Made by a program: the position numbers and the translations under genes
In this document: positions 5,448 through 10,591 of the stretch, piece after piece
Layout of the letters: each line of letters starts with the position of its first letter
How positions within the stretch are numbered: the stretch's first letter is position 1
Notes under the pieces: model-generated
What the model was told of the DNA's origin: nothing
The model's input: only the letters and a program-made list of their open reading frames with translations
The model's database searches: none
NCBI GenBank assembly: GCA_945952575.1
Contig: CAMFIY010000068.1
Span: 1 to 10,591, forward strand
Source of the DNA: an uncultured Leucobacter sp.
GTDB taxonomy: Bacteria > Actinomycetota > Actinomycetes > Actinomycetales > Microbacteriaceae
DNA length: 10,591 nucleotides
Direction: 5' to 3'

Positions 5448-6661
5448 CCATCACCGCACCTCCCGCATCCGCCCGCCCCCAGGGGGCGGCCGTGCTCGTT
5501 CTAGAAGACGGGAAGCGCTACACCGGTCGCGCATACGGCGCCACCGGCCAGACCCTGGGCGAGGTCGTCTTCTCGACCGGGATGACCGGCTACCAGGAGA
5601 CCCTGACGGATCCCTCCTACGCCGGCCAGATCGTCCTGATGACCGCGCCGCACATCGGCAACACCGGTGCGAACGACACCGACATGGAGTCGCGAAAGAT
5701 CTGGGTGTCGGGCTTCATCGTGCGGGATCCGGCTCGCCGGGTCTCGAACTTCCGCGCCGAACGCTCGCTCGACGAGGATCTGGTGAATGACGGGGTCGTC
5801 GGCATCTCCGGCATCGACACCCGCGCCGTCACCCGCCACATCCGCTCGGCGGGCGCGATGCGCGCCGGCGTCTTCTCCGGCGACGCCCTCGGCCTGAGCG
5901 ACGAGGATCAGCTGGCGCTGGTCCGGGATCAGGCCGGCATGGCGGGCAAGAACCTCTCGGCCGAGGTCACCACTCCCGAGCGCTACGACGTCCCCGCGGC
6001 GGCGGGCGCGGAACGCGTCGGATCCATCGCGGTCCTCGACCTGGGCATCAAGCGCGCCACCGTGCAGTATCTTTCCGAGCACGGCTTCGACGTGATCGTG
6101 CTGCCGGCCGCCACATCGCTCGACGAGATCCGCGCGATCGCCCCCGACGCGCTCTTCTACTCGAACGGCCCGGGGGATCCCGCGGCCTCCGACGTGCAGG
6201 TCGAGCTCCTCGCGAACCTCCTGCGCGACGGGATCCCGTACTTCGGCATCTGTTTCGGCAATCAGCTGCTGGGCCGGGCACTCGGCTTCGGCACCTACAA
6301 GCTGCCCTTCGGGCACCGCGGCATCAATCAGCCGGTGCTCGACAAGCGCACCGGCCGGGTCGAGATCACCGCGCAGAACCACGGCTTCGCGGTCGATGCG
6401 CCGCTCGAGGGCGAGCTCGACTCTCCCGCCGGCTTCGGACGCGTGCAGGTGAGTCATTACAGCCTCAACGACCAGGTGGTCGAGGGTCTCGAGTGCCTCG
6501 ACATCCCCGCCTTCTCGGTGCAGTACCACCCGGAGGCGGCAGCCGGCCCGCACGACGCCTTCTACCTCTTCGATCGCTTCCGCCAGCTCGTGAAGGATCG
6601 AGCCACCAGCTCAGACACCGCCGCTTCGACAGCCTCAGCGGCCGGCAAGGAGACCAAGTAA
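5444..6661 (+). CDS. carA: Carbamoyl-phosphate synthase small chain (glutaminase)
   Basis: A 405-residue small subunit that hydrolyses glutamine and passes ammonia to CarB. The N-terminal CPSase small-chain domain (about 15-150) contains GEVVFSTGMTGYQETLTDPS and GISGIDTRAVTRHIR (120-134). The class I glutamine amidotransferase domain (about 195-385) has the oxyanion/nucleophile motif GICFGNQLLG with C270, and the triad residues H362 and E364 in QYHPEAAAGPHD. NHGFAVD (312-318) is also typical. It differs from minimal forms by about 14 extra N-terminal residues (TITAPPASARPQG) and a low-complexity Ser/Thr/Ala tail after 386. ATG 5444 overlaps the preceding stop by 4 nt, and the TAA overlaps the carB ATG by one base (TAATG). 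It supplies carbamoyl phosphate for both pyrimidines and arginine; its place here ties it to pyrimidine control. Confidence 0.98.
   Translation: MTITAPPASARPQGAAVLVLEDGKRYTGRAYGATGQTLGEVVFSTGMTGYQETLTDPSYAGQIVLMTAPHIGNTGANDTDMESRKIWVSGFIVRDPARRVSNFRAERSLDEDLVNDGVVGISGIDTRAVTRHIRSAGAMRAGVFSGDALGLSDEDQLALVRDQAGMAGKNLSAEVTTPERYDVPAAAGAERVGSIAVLDLGIKRATVQYLSEHGFDVIVLPAATSLDEIRAIAPDALFYSNGPGDPAASDVQVELLANLLRDGIPYFGICFGNQLLGRALGFGTYKLPFGHRGINQPVLDKRTGRVEITAQNHGFAVDAPLEGELDSPAGFGRVQVSHYSLNDQVVEGLECLDIPAFSVQYHPEAAAGPHDAFYLFDRFRQLVKDRATSSDTAASTASAAGKETK
6647..6652 (+). promoter_or_regulatory. Ribosome binding site of carB
   Basis: AAGGAG lies inside the last codons of carA, 8 nt before ATG 6661. It supports MPKRPDINSVLVIG as the carB N-terminus over upstream in-frame starts that read across carA. 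Confidence 0.75.
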
Positions 6662-9600
6662 TGCCCAAGCGCCCAGACATCAACTCCGTCCTCGTCATCG
6701 GATCCGGCCCGATCGTCATCGGCCAGGCCTGCGAATTCGACTACTCGGGCACTCAGGCCTGCCGTGTCCTGCGCGAGGAGGGCGTGCGCGTCATCCTCGT
6801 GAACTCGAACCCGGCCACGATCATGACCGACCCGGATTTCGCCGACGCGACCTACGTCGAGCCGATCACCCCCGAGGTCATCGAGTCGATCATCATCAAG
6901 GAGCGCCCCGACGCGATCCTGCCGACCCTGGGCGGCCAGACCGCACTCAACGCGGCCATGGAGCTGCACGAGCGGGGCATCCTCGAGAAGCACGGCGTCG
7001 AGCTGATCGGCGCCAAGGTCGACGCGATCCGCCGTGGCGAGGACCGTCAGATCTTCAAGGATCTGGTGATCGAGTCGGGCGCCGAAGTGGCACGTTCGCA
7101 CATCGCGCACACGCTCGAGGAGGCGAAGGAGTTCGCGAAGGATCTCGGCTACCCGCTCGTCGTCCGTCCGTCCTTCACGATGGGCGGCCTCGGTTCGGGC
7201 TTCGCCTACACCGAGGAGGAGCTGATCCGGATCGCCGGCGACGGCCTCCACTACAGCCCGACCAGCGAGGTCCTGCTCGAGGAGTCGATCCTCGGCTGGA
7301 AGGAGTACGAGCTCGAGCTCATGCGCGACACGGCTGACAACACGGTCGTGGTCTGCTCGATCGAGAACGTCGATGCGGTGGGCGTCCACACGGGCGACTC
7401 GATCACGGTCGCCCCGGCGCTCACGCTCACCGACCGCGAGTTCCAGAAGCTCCGCGACATCGGCATCGACATCATCCGACGCGTGGGCGTCGACACCGGC
7501 GGCTGCAACATCCAGTACGCGGTGGATCCCGAGACCGGGCGCGTCATCGTCATCGAGATGAACCCGCGCGTCTCGCGCTCGTCGGCGCTCGCCTCGAAGG
7601 CCACCGGCTTCCCGATCGCGAAGATCGCGGCGAAGCTGGCACTCGGCTACCGCCTCGACGAGATCCCGAACGACATCACGCAGAAGACGCCGGCCAGCTT
7701 CGAGCCGACCATCGACTACGTCGTCGTGAAGGCGCCGCGTTTCGCGTTCGAGAAGTTCCCCTCCGCCGACGACACGCTGACGACCACCATGAAGTCGGTG
7801 GGAGAGGCGATGGCCATCGGGCGCAACTTCACGACGGCGCTGCAGAAGTCGCTGCGCTCGCTCGAGAAGCGCGGCAGCTCGTTCCACTGGGATCCGGTCC
7901 CCGCGACGAGTTCGGCCGAGGACCGCGTCGCCGCACTGCTCGAGTCGATCAAGCGCCCCACCGACGGGCGCATCGTCGATGTGCAGCAGGCGCTCCGCCT
8001 GGGCGCCACGGTCGAGCAGGTCTTCGCGTCCACCTCGATCGACCCCTGGTTCCTGGATCAGATCGCGCTCATCAACGAGGTCGCGGAGTCGGTCAAGGCC
8101 GCTCCGCAGCTGAGTCTCGACGTGCTGCGCGAGGCGAAGGACCACGGCTTCTCCGACGCGCAGATCGCCGCGATCCGCGGCATCTCGGAATCCGAGGTGC
8201 GCGGCCTGCGGCACGGACTGGGCCTGCGGCCCGTCTTCAAGACGGTCGACACCTGCGCCGGCGAGTTCCCCGCGCTCACCCCCTACCACTACTCGTCCTA
8301 CGACCTCGAGACCGAGGTGCGGCCGAGCGATCGCAAGAAGGTCGTGATCCTCGGATCCGGCCCGAACCGCATCGGTCAGGGAGTCGAGTTCGACTACTCG
8401 TGCGTGCACGCCTCCTTCGCCCTGTCCGAGGCCGGCTACGAGACGATCATGATCAATTGCAACCCCGAGACGGTCTCAACCGACTACGACACGTCGGATC
8501 GCCTCTACTTCGAGCCGCTGACGCTCGAGGACGTGCTCGAGGTCATCCACGCCGAGCAGGCGTCGGGCGAGCTCCTCGGCGTCGTCGTGCAGCTCGGCGG
8601 TCAGACCGCGCTCGGACTCGCCCAGCCGCTGAAGGACGCCGGGATCCCGATTCTGGGCACGACCCCCGAGGCGATCGACCTGGCCGAGGAGCGCGGTGCG
8701 TTCTCGAACATCCTCGAGCACGCCGGCCTGCTGGCGCCCCGCAACGGCACCGCCATCGACAAGGAGGGCGCGATCCGCATCGCCGAGGAGATCGGCTACC
8801 CGGTGCTCGTGCGCCCCTCGTTCGTGCTCGGCGGACGCGGCATGGAGATCGTCTACGACACGGCGTCGCTGCACGGCTACTTCGAGCGGATCGCGGGCCA
8901 CGCCCTCGTCGGCCCCGGCCATCCGCTGCTCGTCGACCACTTCCTCGACGACGCCACCGAGATCGACGTCGACGCGCTCTACGACGGCGAGCAGCTCTAC
9001 ATCGGCGGCGTGATGGAGCACATCGAGGAGGCCGGGATCCACTCGGGCGACTCGAGCTGCACCCTGCCCCCGATCACGCTCGGCTACGACCAGATCAACC
9101 AGGTGCGCGAAGCCACGCATGCGATCGCCGAGGGCGTGGGCGTGCGCGGTCTGCTGAACGTGCAGTTCGCGTTCGCGCAGGGCGCCCTCTACGTCATCGA
9201 GGCCAACCCGCGCGCATCCCGCACCGTGCCGTTCGTGTCGAAGGCGCTCGGGATCCCGCTCGCGAAGGCGGCCTCGCGGCTGATGGGCGGCGAGACGATC
9301 CAGCAGCTCATCGACAGCGGGCTGCTGCCCGAGCGCGACGGATCCCGCGCACCGATCGATGCGCCCGTGGCGGTGAAGGAGGCGGTGCTGCCCTTCAAGC
9401 GGTTCCGCACCCACGACGGCCGGATCGTCGAGTCGCTGCTCGGCCCCGAGATGCGCTCGACCGGCGAGGTCATGGGCATGGACCGCGACTTCCCGCGTGC
9501 CTTCGCGAAGAGCCAGACGGCCGCCGCCTGCCCGCTTCCGAGCGTCGGCAGCGTCTTCATCTCCGTCAGCGACCGGGACAAGCGGGACGTCGTCCTGCCC

Positions 9601-9984
9601 GCGCTGCGCCTGCAGGAGCTCGGCTTCGACATCTGCGCGACGCAGGGCACCCAGGTGGTGCTCGCGCGCAACGGCGTGCGGGCCAGCACCGTCCGCAAGT
9701 ACTCGCAGCAGAGCGAGGGCGAGACGATCGTCGATCTGATCAACCGGGGTGAGATCGATATCGTCGTGAACACGCCGAGCGGCAGCTCCGCGCGGGCCGA
9801 CGGCTACGAGATCCGCGCCGCGACGGTGGCCGCCGACAAGCCGCTGTTCACCACGATGTCCGAGCTCGCGGCCGCGGTCGGCGCGATCGCGGTGGGCGGG
9901 AGCGGCTTCGACGTGAAGTCGTTGCAGGAGTATCAGGCGGATCGCGAGACGGCGCTCGCGGCTGCGGGGACCGCAGGGGAGTGA
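6661..9984 (+). CDS. carB: Carbamoyl-phosphate synthase large chain
   Basis: A 1107-residue synthetase subunit that makes carbamoyl phosphate from ammonia, bicarbonate and two ATP. The two homologous halves are visible. The carboxyphosphate half starts with VLVIGSGPIVIGQACEFDYS (10-29) and has PTLGGQTALN and an ATP-grasp segment with RPSFTMGGLGSGF. The carbamate half starts with VVILGSGPNRIGQGVEFDYS (561-580) and has QLGGQTALGL and RPSFVLGGRGMEIVY. The oligomerisation region lies between them (about 400-555). The C-terminal MGS-like allosteric domain begins near VGSVFISVSD (962) and includes ATQGTQ and NTPSGSSARADGYEIRAAT; in this family it senses UMP and, in many bacteria, ornithine or IMP. 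Length is normal (about 1070-1120) and no frameshift is seen. The last 25 residues are a variable tail. It starts one base inside the carA stop and ends 2 nt before the pyrF ATG. Confidence 0.98.
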   Translation: MPKRPDINSVLVIGSGPIVIGQACEFDYSGTQACRVLREEGVRVILVNSNPATIMTDPDFADATYVEPITPEVIESIIIKERPDAILPTLGGQTALNAAMELHERGILEKHGVELIGAKVDAIRRGEDRQIFKDLVIESGAEVARSHIAHTLEEAKEFAKDLGYPLVVRPSFTMGGLGSGFAYTEEELIRIAGDGLHYSPTSEVLLEESILGWKEYELELMRDTADNTVVVCSIENVDAVGVHTGDSITVAPALTLTDREFQKLRDIGIDIIRRVGVDTGGCNIQYAVDPETGRVIVIEMNPRVSRSSALASKATGFPIAKIAAKLALGYRLDEIPNDITQKTPASFEPTIDYVVVKAPRFAFEKFPSADDTLTTTMKSVGEAMAIGRNFTTALQKSLRSLEKRGSSFHWDPVPATSSAEDRVAALLESIKRPTDGRIVDVQQALRLGATVEQVFASTSIDPWFLDQIALINEVAESVKAAPQLSLDVLREAKDHGFSDAQIAAIRGISESEVRGLRHGLGLRPVFKTVDTCAGEFPALTPYHYSSYDLETEVRPSDRKKVVILGSGPNRIGQGVEFDYSCVHASFALSEAGYETIMINCNPETVSTDYDTSDRLYFEPLTLEDVLEVIHAEQASGELLGVVVQLGGQTALGLAQPLKDAGIPILGTTPEAIDLAEERGAFSNILEHAGLLAPRNGTAIDKEGAIRIAEEIGYPVLVRPSFVLGGRGMEIVYDTASLHGYFERIAGHALVGPGHPLLVDHFLDDATEIDVDALYDGEQLYIGGVMEHIEEAGIHSGDSSCTLPPITLGYDQINQVREATHAIAEGVGVRGLLNVQFAFAQGALYVIEANPRASRTVPFVSKALGIPLAKAASRLMGGETIQQLIDSGLLPERDGSRAPIDAPVAVKEAVLPFKRFRTHDGRIVESLLGPEMRSTGEVMGMDRDFPRAFAKSQTAAACPLPSVGSVFISVSDRDKRDVVLPALRLQELGFDICATQGTQVVLARNGVRASTVRKYSQQSEGETIVDLINRGEIDIVVNTPSGSSARADGYEIRAATVAADKPLFTTMSELAAAVGAIAVGGSGFDVKSLQEYQADRETALAAAGTAGE
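9975..9981 (+). promoter_or_regulatory. Ribosome binding site that decides the pyrF start
   Basis: AGGGGAG spans the end of carB and stands 5 nt before ATG 9987. An in-frame GTG at 9981 would overlap the carB stop as GTGA and add two residues, but it would fall inside this purine run, so ATG 9987 is preferred. Confidence 0.65.
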
Positions 9985-9986
9985 CC

Positions 9987-10591
9987 ATGACCGGAGTCGA
10001 TCCGAAGACCACCTTCTCGAACCGCCTCGCGGGGGCGCTCGCGGCGAAGCGGCACCTGAGCGTCGGGATCGACCCGCATGCCGCGCTGCTGGCCGGCTGG
10101 GGGCTCGCCGACGACGCGGCCGGCGCCGAGCGGATGGGCCGCGAGGTCGTTGCTGCCTCCGCCGGCGTCGCCGCGTGCGTGAAACCGCAGGTCGCGTTCT
10201 TCGAGCGCTTCGGATCCGCCGGTTTCGCGGCGCTCGAGCGGGTGCTCGCGGATGCCCGCGACGCCGGTGTGCTGGTCATCGCGGATGCGAAGCGCGGGGA
10301 TATCGGCAGCACCTTCGCCGCCTATGCCGAGGCGTGGCTGGCGCCCGGCTCGCCGCTCGAAGCCGATGCGCTGACCGTCAGCCCCTATCTGGGTTTCGGC
10401 AGCCTCTCGGGCGCCTTCGAACTCGTGCGCACGCACGGCAAGGGGCTCTTCGTGCTCGCCGCGACCTCGAATCCGGAGGCTCGCGAGGTGCAGACCGCGA
10501 CCCGTGCCGACGGTCGGGGCGTGGCCCAGGCCATGGTCGGCGAGGCGCTGGAGTTCGAGGCGGCGCTCGACCCCTCCGTGATCTCGGTCCG
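9987..10591 (+). CDS. pyrF: Orotidine 5'-phosphate decarboxylase, type 2 (3' end outside window)
   Basis: The first 201 residues of the decarboxylase that turns OMP into UMP, the last step of the pathway. It is the long actinobacterial/type 2 form, usually around 270-285 residues, so roughly the last quarter is cut off by the window edge. Visible motifs are LSVGIDPH (24-31), CVKPQVAFFERFG (64-76) with K66, the catalytic signature ADAKRGDIGSTFAAY (99-113) with D100, K102 and D105, VSPYLGFGSL (131-140), and ATSNPEAREVQ (159-169). The frame is open to the edge. The start is ATG 9987, two bases after the carB stop; GTG 9981 is an in-frame alternative. No codon or composition break from the rest of the operon is seen. 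Confidence 0.96.
   Translation, partial: MTGVDPKTTFSNRLAGALAAKRHLSVGIDPHAALLAGWGLADDAAGAERMGREVVAASAGVAACVKPQVAFFERFGSAGFAALERVLADARDAGVLVIADAKRGDIGSTFAAYAEAWLAPGSPLEADALTVSPYLGFGSLSGAFELVRTHGKGLFVLAATSNPEAREVQTATRADGRGVAQAMVGEALEFEAALDPSVISV

Noticed and set aside
6562..8409. Minus-strand open frame of about 615 codons inside carB
   Set aside because: Antisense to clearly conserved CarB sequence; the product is Arg/Asp/Val-rich with no recognisable domain. Composition shadow.
9981..9986. GTG at 9981 as the pyrF start with a GTGA overlap
   Set aside because: It would place the start within the ribosome binding purine run; ATG 9987 has proper spacing. It remains possible but less likely.

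Overview
The window comes from a high-GC actinobacterium. Codon third positions are almost all G or C, genes are joined by ATGA/GTGA overlaps, a DUF222/HNH '13E12-type' gene is present, and the gene order pyrR-pyrB-pyrC-membrane protein-carA-carB-pyrF is the one known from Actinobacteria. The protein sequences suggest Microbacteriaceae (for example a Leucobacter-like organism), but that is an impression from reading, not a computed placement.

Layout: (1) 1-109 is the last 35 codons of an unrecognised plus-strand gene. (2) 110-247 is a short non-coding gap with two inverted repeats that may end transcription from both sides. (3) 248-1672, minus strand, is an intact DUF222 + HNH nuclease-type protein whose gene points away from the pyr operon. 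(4) 1673-1958 is the divergent intergenic region. It holds a weak candidate promoter for the HNH gene, a cluster of 10-bp-spaced GCCCCACGACG repeats, a candidate pyr promoter, and a PyrR RNA-binding hairpin next to the ribosome binding site of pyrR. (5) 1959 to the right edge is one tightly packed plus-strand operon for de novo UMP synthesis.

How the genes work together: CarA and CarB make carbamoyl phosphate from glutamine, bicarbonate and ATP. PyrB joins it to aspartate, and PyrC closes the ring to dihydroorotate. PyrF makes UMP from OMP. Dihydroorotate dehydrogenase (pyrD) and orotate phosphoribosyltransferase (pyrE) are not in the window. PyrR, the first gene, probably senses UMP/UTP and binds the hairpin in its own leader. 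That hairpin includes part of the Shine-Dalgarno region and no intrinsic terminator is visible, so the likely control is translational repression, as described for mycobacteria, rather than the attenuation known in Bacillus. The junctions between operon genes are 4-nt overlaps (four times), a 1-nt overlap (carA/carB) and a 2-nt gap (carB/pyrF), so translation is probably coupled along the operon.

The least understood part of the operon is a 175-residue membrane-anchored protein with a probable PH-like domain between pyrC and carA. It is coupled by overlaps on both sides and sits in the same place as Rv1382 of Mycobacterium tuberculosis. I found no sign of a novel defence, mobile or RNA-guided system; the window is mostly a conserved housekeeping operon.
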